Of a stretch of 64,000 bases of DNA, positions 41,469 through 50,231 are shown in pieces (positions within the stretch are counted from its first letter, which is position 1; each line of letters begins with the position of its first letter). The notes under the pieces were generated by a model. That model was not told the DNA's origin, made no database searches, and saw only the letters and a list, made by a program, of their open reading frames with translations. The translations under genes and the position numbers were made by a program. The DNA comes from a virus. The DNA lies in the IMG/VR virus record IMGVR_UViG_3300037346_000668, positions 18,936 to 82,935 of that record, one strand, 5' to 3'.

Positions 41469-42242
41469 ATGCCAAGAAAAAAAGCAAAAAATGAACAGAT
41501 CCAGGTTAAAGTTGAGAAAAACCAAGCTAAATCAACAAAGGTTGTAAAAGCAGAGGGTTTACCAAAAGGACCAATTCTTCAGAAGGATGATTTCAATCAC
41601 ATTAAATTCACAGATTCTCAGCTAAAGTTTTTTAGGACAATAGAGAATAACTTTCTAACAGTTTGCACAGGTCCAGCAGGGACAGCAAAAACATTTGTGG
41701 CATGTTATGCAGCTCTTGATCTAATAAGAAAGGGTGAGCATTCAAAAATAATTCTGGCAAGACCAGCTGTTGAATCTGGTGAGAATTTAGGGTTTCTACC
41801 AGGATCCGTTGACGAGAAAATAGCTCCATATATGGAGGGTTATATTTCCAATATGGAAAAAATACTTAAAACTAAGGAAAAAATAAAGTTGATGACAGAC
41901 ACGAAAACTATCGATATGCAGCCCTTAGCCTTTATGAGAAGTAGAACATTTGATGATACGATATTAATCCTGGACGAAGCACAAAATGCAGATCTTAGAC
42001 AAATAATGCTTGTATTAACAAGGATGGGACACAATTCACGTATAATTATATGTGGTGATATAACACAATGGGATTTAAAAGCAAGAAAAAAGGACCTACT
42101 TACATTTTCAGAAAAGGTAGCAAAAGGAGTAGGTCAATGTGATTCTTTTGTTTTCACCAGGGAAGATATAGTTAGAAATCCAATACTTATAGAGCTTACT
42201 GATAATTATGAAAAATACAAGGAGGAAAACAATTTGGATTAA
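41469..42242 (+). CDS. phoH: PhoH-like P-loop ATPase
   Basis: A 257-aa PhoH-family ATPase/putative RNA helicase-like protein, common in large phages, usually linked to stress or RNA metabolism, precise role unknown. Walker A is GPAGTAKT (68-75), Walker B/DEAQ box is LILDEAQNADLRQ, followed by VLTRMGHNSRIIICGD, which is PhoH-typical. Also typical is the early ARPAVESGENLGFLPGSV. I chose the ATG at 41469 (MPRKKAKNEQ), which follows an A-rich leader, although an in-frame ATG at 41424 would add 15 residues. It is on the minority strand, with its stop directly abutting the convergent tail gene and its probable terminator inside that gene. Confidence 0.93.
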   Translation: MPRKKAKNEQIQVKVEKNQAKSTKVVKAEGLPKGPILQKDDFNHIKFTDSQLKFFRTIENNFLTVCTGPAGTAKTFVACYAALDLIRKGEHSKIILARPAVESGENLGFLPGSVDEKIAPYMEGYISNMEKILKTKEKIKLMTDTKTIDMQPLAFMRSRTFDDTILILDEAQNADLRQIMLVLTRMGHNSRIIICGDITQWDLKARKKDLLTFSEKVAKGVGQCDSFVFTREDIVRNPILIELTDNYEKYKEENNLD

Positions 42243-45200
42243 TTATTTATCATCTCTAAATGTTGCATCAGGATTATTATATACAGTAAATTCAGCTCCA
42301 AAAGGAATAACCCCATCTCTAAGTATGGCAGCTTGCTCAGCAGCAAGATCCTTGGATAATTTATGAACCTGATAATCTCTTCCAGGAAAAACTTCTGGCT
42401 CACCATAATCAAAAGAATTAACAAAATCCGGACGTCTATCGTCCGGATTTTTTTGTTTATGATCTATAACTTCTATATAGCCAGGATTTGTCTGTATGTA
42501 CACGTTACCTGCCGCGTCCTCAACGCTATTATAAATTGTATAGTTACCAGGGGTTGTGAAAGTATAGATGAAATAAGGTGTGTTCTTTACGTTTAAAATC
42601 TCATCCCCTGTTATAGAATTACTAAGTATCCACTTATTATTTTGTTTTCCATAAATGTTTGAAGCATAATTATTAAAAACCACAGTGGTCATAAGAGGTA
42701 TTTGCATCCCACTGTCCGTTGAATGAACATCGCACCATGTCCATGCCCCCGATCCAGGTCTGGATATGATTTGTCCCATATTGAGTCCAAGCTCAGCTTT
42801 ATATTTTTTACTTAATAAACTAAAACCAGTATTTGATGGTAAAAAGATATAGCTATCACCCTGAACATCCTCATAATTAGCATAATAACCAGACATAAAA
42901 AGATTTCCACCCTCATCAGAAGATAGCGTAAATGATGTAACATCGGCTTCACCAAAATTAATAGCATTTAATATTATTCCATTCAAATCAGTTTTTATAA
43001 CATGTCTATATGCGTCTATGAATTGAGGGGCATCAGACCTTCTATATGCTATATAATATTGATCATCACCAGATAGAGCAACATCGGTAAGATATGTGGT
43101 TGATGATGGGATATCAATAAATGTAGTATAGAATGTTTTTGGTGTTCCCTGCTCTGTTATACCTGACGTTAAAAAATAAGTTCCTTCTGTTGACGTATCT
43201 GCAACGAAATTGTTTCCGAAATAACTACCTGATGCACCAAATTCAGTAGTTATATAATATATTGATTGATTATTGGAAACTTTTGGTAGATACAAAGATC
43301 CGGTTTTACCGTTCAGATACCCACCGGTTAAACCAGTTCCTGTACTGTCAACTATTAAATAAAACTGTGTATAAGTATTCTCAGTAGCAATGAAATCAAC
43401 ACCACACATATTAAAGGATCTATTAGAGTTCCCGGTTATTAATGTACTCGAATCATTATGCATCGATTTGGTACTGCTTATATTTTTAATCGATTGTATA
43501 GAAGCTCCTGTCTGATAGGTTGTTGAATCGGCAGTGGTCATTAGTGATAGATCCTCAGCCGACAAACGAACATAGGATAAAACGCTGTCACCAGACCAGG
43601 TTTGTGATATATTATAAGGGACACCTAATATTTTTTCAGATGTATAATAGTCATCATTACTTCTTTTCCATAAATTCTTCAGTGTAGAAACATCCGCAGT
43701 TTGTATGGCTGGCCTACTGGCTGATAAGTTGATGTACGATTTGATGATGAGGTTTATTGAATACTTAGTTATATCAATTTTTGTTTCCTTCAAATCGGTT
43801 CTTCTTGATTCATATTTTGCTGGAAAATGACGAAATCCTAATCCTCTATATGATTTTCTAATATCGCTAAGATAATTAGAATTAATTCCTAGACCTGTAA
43901 ACGATGTAGTATTCCCAAGATCTCTACCAATTTTAGCAACAAATGGACTGTTACAAATTATCAAACTGGTATCCCAGTATTGTGTTCTTGTATTTAATAA
44001 ACTAACGCTCGGAAAAACACCGCTCTTTGTAGAATAGAAAAGAAAATCTGAAACATCACCAATAGTGGGTATAAATGATCCTGTTGCACCTGATGCATAA
44101 CTAACATTGAATTTAAGTCCAGAAATACCAATAATACTCTCAATAGATTCTATAATATAGGAAACCCCACCAACAACACTTGTTATACTTATAACGTTTC
44201 CAGTAACAAAATTCTGGAGTTGTAATGCTTGATTGCCATTAATGTCGATATAATTGAATGTTATTGAAGCAACATCCTCAAATGTTTGATTTGGACCCTG
44301 AGCTATAGAAAAACCTGCTGATATAGGTGGATATGCGGTTCCAAATTCCCACGAGCCACCTGTTATCACACTATCCAAAGATACCCACGGGAATTCAGAG
44401 GCATATTGATTATAATAATTGACATTTGTTAGCCCAGCTGGAGCTCCGGTCGGGCCACCTCTTGATATATTTTCACTCTCTAATGAATCCCAAATATATG
44501 GGCCATCCTCGATAAATCTTGAGAAATATCCAGAAACCGCTACAAAATTATCATTCTCAGAAGGAGCTATATCTTGTACATAAGTTCTATATCCTCTAAA
44601 TGGTAGCATAGTATCAACCGCTCCATATTCATTATAACAAACAACAAATCCCATTACACCATAATCAAGAGAGCTTAACCCAGCACTCGAATAATATGTC
44701 TTACCTCCCAGAGTTGGATTTAGATTTTTTAAACTTGCTGGATTCCCATTATAATCATATCCAAATATTGCTTCAACATTTCCAGTTAAATTACCACCAA
44801 TATAATATTTTATTCCATGTCTCGTTTTAATAGTAGTCGAGCATGTTATGGACATACTCCCTGGACTAATCCCGGTAAATGGATTAGGCGGAGAAAATTT
44901 ATTTAATTGTATCTGTTCATTAAAATATGGAGAATCTATATTATCAGAAAGTTGCTTTTCCTCAAAAGTTTCAATTGGCCAATTGTTCCAATATGGTTGC
45001 TTTCCTGCGCTACCGTCAGCTATATCGCTAAGCTTAGTTGTAAGGAAAAGGTTTCTTTCATCCAAACCCGGGAATTTTGTAGTCAAATAAGAATCCTGAT
45101 ATACTCTCCATTCAGGGTAATCCCACGTATATTTATTAACCTTTGGTATTGGAGCATTATTAAGAAAAGCTGTTTCATTAAAATTGGTAAAATTCCAGCC

Positions 45201-46349
45201 TGTTGCCCCTGCATATTTAGAGCTACCATAAACATGTGGTTGGTCATAATTAAAGGAAGAGAGAGCATTATAGCAAAGAACCCATAAGGAATTCCCATAT
45301 AATTTAAGATCAACTTGCTTAGTATTGTGTTTTATTAATTTAATATCCAGTACATTATTATTTTGAATATAAGTCTGTGAGGAGGGTGACATTATTGTTC
45401 CATCAGTAAATTGTGTCCATGTTGACCCATTAAAGTGCCAAAGACCAGTACCATCGTTTAACTCACCATCACCAATAGTTAAAAAAACATGTCCATTAGG
45501 TCTTGCAACAACTTTAGTTACTGGTCCTGGCGAAATTATTCCGGTATCCGTTGTGTAAAAATTCCAGAATTTCTTACCATTAAAGAAAGAAAGACCCAAA
45601 TCCGTTCCTATCCAAAGATTACCATCCTCATCAAGATCCATTGAATAAATATTATCTGATATTATATCTGATGTCTTCGTATTATAAACTTCAGCCTGTT
45701 CAATAATCTCACCGCCGCCGCTCAGATATTGGACTTCCTGCGATCCATCAGGTATCGAAAATAATCCCTCCGATGTTGCTATATAATAAAAAAAATTCTT
45801 TCCGTCATATCCTTTAGCTTTTATGTCGTATATATGAGGCCAGTTATACCCGGGTACAATTTCTTTCCATTTGTCTATTTGCTTGTAATAATTGAAAAGC
45901 CTTCCACCAGTTACACCATTAACCTCCGTATATCCAGTAGTACCTGTACCTCCTATACCATTCAGTGGCGTAGAAAAAACAAGGACGTCATCACCAAACG
46001 GACACGAATAAACTAACGATATCTCCTGTGGTTCATTAAATACACCTAGATCCGAGAACTTCCATGATCTTCCTTTCGAAACATCATTAGTATCAAGAGA
46101 GAAAACAGAAAACTCATTAAGCCCAGCAGTCGGTCCCTGAGCGACACCTGCCCATAGGATATCCTCATTATCAATGTCTATACTTCTTGTATCAAGAAAA
46201 TATGGAAATCCACTGGGAACAGCGGAGTTAGTATAATCATAGTATTCCCATGATTCACCATTAAATCTTCTGATATCCTGACCACATCCCCACACATAGA
46301 ATTCACTATCTATGGATATTTGATTCATTATTAAACCGTAACTTGCCAT
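42243..46349 (-). CDS. Large beta-propeller tail protein with Reg_prop-like and PKD-like segments
   Basis: A 1368-aa virion protein. The N-terminal ~400 residues contain repeated propeller blades of the two-component-regulator (Reg_prop) kind: SDNIYSMDLDEDGNLWIGTD, then LGLSFFNGKKFWNFY; TKVVARPNGHVFLTIGDG then GLWHFNGSTWTQFTDG; and RSIDIDNEDILWAGV. Such propellers are sensor domains of Bacteroidota hybrid two-component systems. Near the C-terminus NTPYFIYTFTTPGNYTIYNS, then VEDAAGNVYIQ looks like a PKD/Ig-like domain. The middle is G/S/T-rich. I infer a host-glycan-facing adhesin. The last ~65 codons contain a strong hairpin that serves the opposite strand. Confidence 0.7.
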   Translation of the reverse strand: MASYGLIMNQISIDSEFYVWGCGQDIRRFNGESWEYYDYTNSAVPSGFPYFLDTRSIDIDNEDILWAGVAQGPTAGLNEFSVFSLDTNDVSKGRSWKFSDLGVFNEPQEISLVYSCPFGDDVLVFSTPLNGIGGTGTTGYTEVNGVTGGRLFNYYKQIDKWKEIVPGYNWPHIYDIKAKGYDGKNFFYYIATSEGLFSIPDGSQEVQYLSGGGEIIEQAEVYNTKTSDIISDNIYSMDLDEDGNLWIGTDLGLSFFNGKKFWNFYTTDTGIISPGPVTKVVARPNGHVFLTIGDGELNDGTGLWHFNGSTWTQFTDGTIMSPSSQTYIQNNNVLDIKLIKHNTKQVDLKLYGNSLWVLCYNALSSFNYDQPHVYGSSKYAGATGWNFTNFNETAFLNNAPIPKVNKYTWDYPEWRVYQDSYLTTKFPGLDERNLFLTTKLSDIADGSAGKQPYWNNWPIETFEEKQLSDNIDSPYFNEQIQLNKFSPPNPFTGISPGSMSITCSTTIKTRHGIKYYIGGNLTGNVEAIFGYDYNGNPASLKNLNPTLGGKTYYSSAGLSSLDYGVMGFVVCYNEYGAVDTMLPFRGYRTYVQDIAPSENDNFVAVSGYFSRFIEDGPYIWDSLESENISRGGPTGAPAGLTNVNYYNQYASEFPWVSLDSVITGGSWEFGTAYPPISAGFSIAQGPNQTFEDVASITFNYIDINGNQALQLQNFVTGNVISITSVVGGVSYIIESIESIIGISGLKFNVSYASGATGSFIPTIGDVSDFLFYSTKSGVFPSVSLLNTRTQYWDTSLIICNSPFVAKIGRDLGNTTSFTGLGINSNYLSDIRKSYRGLGFRHFPAKYESRRTDLKETKIDITKYSINLIIKSYINLSASRPAIQTADVSTLKNLWKRSNDDYYTSEKILGVPYNISQTWSGDSVLSYVRLSAEDLSLMTTADSTTYQTGASIQSIKNISSTKSMHNDSSTLITGNSNRSFNMCGVDFIATENTYTQFYLIVDSTGTGLTGGYLNGKTGSLYLPKVSNNQSIYYITTEFGASGSYFGNNFVADTSTEGTYFLTSGITEQGTPKTFYTTFIDIPSSTTYLTDVALSGDDQYYIAYRRSDAPQFIDAYRHVIKTDLNGIILNAINFGEADVTSFTLSSDEGGNLFMSGYYANYEDVQGDSYIFLPSNTGFSLLSKKYKAELGLNMGQIISRPGSGAWTWCDVHSTDSGMQIPLMTTVVFNNYASNIYGKQNNKWILSNSITGDEILNVKNTPYFIYTFTTPGNYTIYNSVEDAAGNVYIQTNPGYIEVIDHKQKNPDDRRPDFVNSFDYGEPEVFPGRDYQVHKLSKDLAAEQAAILRDGVIPFGAEFTVYNNPDATFRDDK
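42423..42454 (+). terminator. Intrinsic terminator for phoH, lying inside the convergent tail gene
   Basis: Plus strand: an 11-bp perfect stem AAAATCCGGAC/GTCCGGATTTT with a 7-base loop, followed by a run of seven Ts. It is about 180 bases past the phoH stop and encodes KQKNPDDRRPDF on the minus strand. The stem is unusually G/C-rich for this genome. Confidence 0.8.
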
Positions 46350-46369
46350 TTATTTATTTTTTATTAATT

Positions 46370-48244
46370 TTACAATTCTCCGCCTATTCTCCACCCTCTA
46401 AAATATGTACTTTCTGATGAAGCAGGAACAGTTATTTTTGAGGGTAATCCCGTCCATGATGCCATGTCAGCTCCATTCTGCTTAACATCTGACGCAAAAG
46501 GAACAGCTGGAAAATCCAGGTGGTCGATAATTGCACCATTTATAAAATCAGACATCTGACTTCCCCATCCTATTTCAAGTGAATGTATGTATTTATTACC
46601 ATAGGTCGCACTTGTCAATGGATCCTTTATAGACATCTTAAGAGCTCCGAACATTTCATTTGCATAAAGTAATTCTGCACCACCATCAGCATATGGGCAT
46701 AGATTATAATTAACCTCAAATATTATATTATCTGAAAGACCACCCGGTTGTGCTGCTATTTCCGAATTTATTAATTTTGCTATACCAGATTCAGAGCCAA
46801 ACGAAGTGTCTGCCGCGCAGATTAAATACTTATCCGGGCTATTACCCATATTGCCCCATGGCGAAGCTTTAAATTCAAAATCAGCAATTTCGGATTCACT
46901 AGAATCTCTGAGTGTTATTCTTATATCAACATCAACAGCACTAGGAAGGTCGTATTTTTCCTCCAATAATGCACCAGTTGGTATACATACACCGTGGTAA
47001 TATTTTTGTGGATTAACATATCCGTCATATTCCCACCATCCACCGTCCCATGCATACCCAGTATAGTTTTCCTTGTAACCTATGCCAGATGCAAGATCAG
47101 CAAACGGGGGTCTAGTAAATGTCATCGTAAAATCATCATATACTTTTCTATATCCTGCAATCTCTATAAATTTACTGGAACCAGAAAGATAATATTTATT
47201 GCTAACAAAATCATTAACAGCATCAGTGTTCCATTTTCTTAACCCATCTATTAAATTAGTAAATATGGAGCCTGTACCGTTATCAGTTATATAGAATCTA
47301 TTATCAAATTTGGAGGAAACGTCATTGGGAATTATATAATTACCAAGCATAATTCTATTCATTGATGAATATCCACCAGTAACACCAGCAGCAATCAATG
47401 CAGTACCAGTAAGAACCATATTTGTTTTTATCGGGGAATAAGATTTGGATATATCTGGACTGTTAACACATAAATAAACAGCCTCCTGAGTCGAATGAAA
47501 ACTTATATTATCCCATCTTGGAGAATATGGGCCAAGATCTATTTTAAGTACTATATTATTTCCGGACAAACCAATGGCTGACGTTCTCAGAGAAAGTGTA
47601 GAAACATTATAATATTTACCACCAGTAGCATAAGTTCCTGGTGACCAATAATTAATATTCTCATCAACTCCGATTTTTCTAAAATTAATATTCTTATTTA
47701 CTACTGCTCCATTGTCAACAACTGAAGAAAAACTAAGAATAGCATTAGAAAGATATGATGAAGCAGGTGCTCCCATATAAGTCCCGGTTAAGGAGTACCA
47801 ATCGGTACATGAATAAGTTACGGAGGATAATAATGCTCCAGATGTAGGTCCTAATTGAGGAATATCCCAAAAATGCGAAGCATATCCACTGCTTACTGTT
47901 CCTGCCGCTGTATATGTTACAGGACTACTCATTTTACTGATGGGTGGATCGTATGCAATAACATCAAGGGTCTGTGTTATTTCTATATCAGGCGAAAAAA
48001 TTTCGGGATAAACAACTATTATATTTGATTTGAAAGCTGCTGCAGTTATACCACCAGCACCGGTTATAACTAATTCTGTACTATATCCAGTATAATTAAC
48101 ACCATAATATTTAATATCTGGTCCATAAGCAGTACTAGTGCTTGGTGTTCCTCCCTGGAAAGTCCATTCTCTGGATACTGCACCTGTGCTAAGATCATAA
48201 TAATATATGGAATCTCCCTGATTTATACCTAATTGTTCTGACAT
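46370..48244 (-). CDS. Tail/adhesin protein with N-terminal PKD-like domain
   Basis: A 624-aa protein. Residues ~10-80 read as a PKD-type domain: YYDLSTGAVSREWTFQGGTP, then YGPDIKYYGVNYTGYSTELVIT. The remainder is beta-rich and Y/S/G/N-rich, with segments such as ALLSSVTYSCTDWYSLTGTY and SEIADFEFKASPWGNMGNSPDK. No catalytic residues stand out. It sits directly upstream of the propeller protein (20-base gap) and downstream of a glycosyltransferase gene. Probably a surface-exposed tail appendage. Confidence 0.65.
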   Translation of the reverse strand: MSEQLGINQGDSIYYYDLSTGAVSREWTFQGGTPSTSTAYGPDIKYYGVNYTGYSTELVITGAGGITAAAFKSNIIVVYPEIFSPDIEITQTLDVIAYDPPISKMSSPVTYTAAGTVSSGYASHFWDIPQLGPTSGALLSSVTYSCTDWYSLTGTYMGAPASSYLSNAILSFSSVVDNGAVVNKNINFRKIGVDENINYWSPGTYATGGKYYNVSTLSLRTSAIGLSGNNIVLKIDLGPYSPRWDNISFHSTQEAVYLCVNSPDISKSYSPIKTNMVLTGTALIAAGVTGGYSSMNRIMLGNYIIPNDVSSKFDNRFYITDNGTGSIFTNLIDGLRKWNTDAVNDFVSNKYYLSGSSKFIEIAGYRKVYDDFTMTFTRPPFADLASGIGYKENYTGYAWDGGWWEYDGYVNPQKYYHGVCIPTGALLEEKYDLPSAVDVDIRITLRDSSESEIADFEFKASPWGNMGNSPDKYLICAADTSFGSESGIAKLINSEIAAQPGGLSDNIIFEVNYNLCPYADGGAELLYANEMFGALKMSIKDPLTSATYGNKYIHSLEIGWGSQMSDFINGAIIDHLDFPAVPFASDVKQNGADMASWTGLPSKITVPASSESTYFRGWRIGGEL

Positions 48245-48260
48245 CTACTTATTTTTATTC

Positions 48261-48280
48261 GGAATATATATCTAAATAAA
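48261..48280 (-). promoter_or_regulatory. Candidate phage promoter upstream of the PKD-like adhesin
   Basis: On the minus strand TTTATTTAGATATATATTCC lies 17-36 bases before the ATG at 48244. Exact TAGATATATA core, in the 49-base gap after the glycosyltransferase gene. Confidence 0.55.
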
Positions 48281-48293
48281 ATAGGTACAAAAA

Positions 48294-49256
48294 CTATTGG
48301 GTATTTCTTTTCTCCTTTGCGTACAATATTGCTTGTACATAATTATAAGTATTGTGCTTATCGTCAATTTTGCTAAAGTCTGCCTCCCACGGAGATTTAT
48401 CTATAAATTCACCCTTGTAAAAAAATTTACCACCAGCATTATCGACAACACCAGCATTATGCATTATCTTATGTCTTTTCCATTCACCTGTTCCATAAAA
48501 GGATCCCCAGCTAAATCCAAGCTCCTCAGATATTTTAACCTGATTACCTCTCTTAAGACCACACCATAAAACAGCCCACATATCTGCGCACCATTTTTGG
48601 ATCGGATTATATGACGGGATCTGTAATTCATCCAATGTGGATCTTTCAGAAGCTTCCCTCTCGCTCATATATTTATATAGATCTAGCGAAACGAATTCAA
48701 CCCCTTTCCAAAATTCGCTGTCTATACCCTTCATTAGATATTGAGCCCCTCCTGAATTTTTATTATTATCGGATACAAGATCTGGATCGATACCTGCAAT
48801 ATTGCACATTTCAATAAAAAGATCGTCAGATTTTGATTTTATATAATCAGAACCTATATAGGAAACAGTATCACTAAGATACCAAAAATTATCATTTGTT
48901 AATGCATCAAAATCTGGAAGTTCTCTAAATATTATATCGGAATCATGGTAAAATATATTTTCATTGGACAGTTCAGGATAAGCAGCAAAATGTTTAGAAA
49001 GTATATTTGGTCTAATAACTGGGATATAGCCATAATCATTTATATTATCCTTCTTATAGAAAAATACTCTAACATACGGATATCTTCTAGCAAGATCCAT
49101 ACCCTCCGACGATGGCATCACGTCATACCCAAAAACTATCTCTATCCAGTTTGGATTTATACCATTTTTTATGGCATTGTTTATAAATACTTCAACCTGC
49201 CAATGAAAATATGGAACATCTGGTTGTGCACATATAAAAACAACTTTATTTTGCAT
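48294..49256 (-). CDS. GT-A-fold glycosyltransferase-like protein
   Basis: A 320-aa protein with features of a nucleotide-sugar-dependent glycosyltransferase: N-terminal beta strand and loop (KVVFICAQPDVPYFHWQVEVF), a conserved DXD-type metal motif at FYHDSDIIFRELP (D105, D107), then NFWYLSDTVSYIG, SGGAQYLMKG (donor/acceptor loop) and KWCADMWAVLWCGL. The C-terminus has HKIMHNAGV, whose His may be a metal ligand, as in GT-A enzymes. No signal peptide or membrane helix. It lies between PKD-like and poly-threonine virion proteins. It may glycosylate them or modify a host surface glycan; the substrate is unknown. Confidence 0.7.
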   Translation of the reverse strand: MQNKVVFICAQPDVPYFHWQVEVFINNAIKNGINPNWIEIVFGYDVMPSSEGMDLARRYPYVRVFFYKKDNINDYGYIPVIRPNILSKHFAAYPELSNENIFYHDSDIIFRELPDFDALTNDNFWYLSDTVSYIGSDYIKSKSDDLFIEMCNIAGIDPDLVSDNNKNSGGAQYLMKGIDSEFWKGVEFVSLDLYKYMSEREASERSTLDELQIPSYNPIQKWCADMWAVLWCGLKRGNQVKISEELGFSWGSFYGTGEWKRHKIMHNAGVVDNAGGKFFYKGEFIDKSPWEADFSKIDDKHNTYNYVQAILYAKEKRNTQ

Positions 49257-49304
49257 TATGTAGAATTTATAAATTATACGTTAGCACTAAACTATTGTTT
49301 CGGA

Positions 49305-50219
49305 TTAGATAAGACATTCAACATAATCATTGGAAAGTGTTGCAAGGTTGAGATAAATATTAAAAGGCGTACTAGTAATAGTACCATAATTATAAGTTCC
49401 TGGGCCTATGTATGCCCCTCCACATCCGCCAGACGTAACTGTAGGTGGTAGATCCTGGCCGCAGTAGTAGAAATCATTAAGACAACCATCACCCGCAGAG
49501 AATCCTCTAGCAAAACTTAATGGATAAGGTGCTCCGTTTCTTATGACACCAACTAAAAGGGGTGAACCAATAATGAATACTGTTAATGCCTTAAGGGTCA
49601 TCGTTGTTGTTAATGATCCAGTAGCAACAGAAGTCCATGTCGATCCACCATCCTGACTAATAGTTATCTCCATATCATTATTTCCTATGGATACACTACC
49701 ATTCCTTTTAGCATAAATATTAATAGATACACTATCAAAACAAGGAGAATCATATGTAAGATTAACAGTGTCCCAATACCAAACGTCAGAGCCATCTGAA
49801 TAATAACCAGCCCCCGATATCAAGGTACATCCAGTAGGGAATGTTTGATCAAAAAGCAATGTGCCATTCCACTGATAATTTCCAGGATAATTAGAATAAT
49901 TAGAACAAGCAGCGACAGGATCAAATTCATCAAATCCATAAATAACGCTTATACAAGCCGTTGTTGTTGTGGTCGTACTAGTTGTAGTTGTCGTGATTCC
50001 TGATATACTTAAAAATATTTCGCTCGTACAGTTTACGTTATTAGATTTTACCTTAATCGTTGTTGCACCATTAGGTACTGTTGTAGCATTATATCCACTA
50101 ATAAGTGAAGCTCTAGATACACCGCTCTGAAAAGGAGCAGCATAGGAATCAATATTTGAATATAAATCAAATGGTCCAGTATCCAATCCTGGCGATGTTA
50201 ATGTTATTGTTACTGTCAT
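49305..50219 (-). CDS. Virion protein with poly-threonine linker
   Basis: A 304-aa protein. The N-terminal ~75 residues form an Ig-like or fibre-attachment domain (MTVTITLTSPGLDTGPFDLYS, later NGATTIKVKSNN and EIFLSISG). A linker of almost pure threonine (ITTTTTSTTTTTTA) follows. The C-terminal domain has several cysteines (SGGCGGAYIGPG, GDGCLNDFYYCGQ) and a beta-rich fold with a W-x-W motif (DGSDVWYWDTVN). It is 12 bases downstream of the giant 1603-aa protein, which has the same Thr-rich style, so the two likely work together at the tail tip. Confidence 0.65.
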   Translation of the reverse strand: MTVTITLTSPGLDTGPFDLYSNIDSYAAPFQSGVSRASLISGYNATTVPNGATTIKVKSNNVNCTSEIFLSISGITTTTTSTTTTTTACISVIYGFDEFDPVAACSNYSNYPGNYQWNGTLLFDQTFPTGCTLISGAGYYSDGSDVWYWDTVNLTYDSPCFDSVSINIYAKRNGSVSIGNNDMEITISQDGGSTWTSVATGSLTTTMTLKALTVFIIGSPLLVGVIRNGAPYPLSFARGFSAGDGCLNDFYYCGQDLPPTVTSGGCGGAYIGPGTYNYGTITSTPFNIYLNLATLSNDYVECLI

Positions 50220-50231
50220 TTTTTATTATTT

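Noticed and set aside
48945-49451. A 168-aa open frame on the plus strand
   Set aside because: It lies opposite the glycosyltransferase and the poly-Thr gene and has a composition (I/Y/K-rich with no motif) typical of antisense shadow frames. The minus-strand frames carry recognisable motifs.
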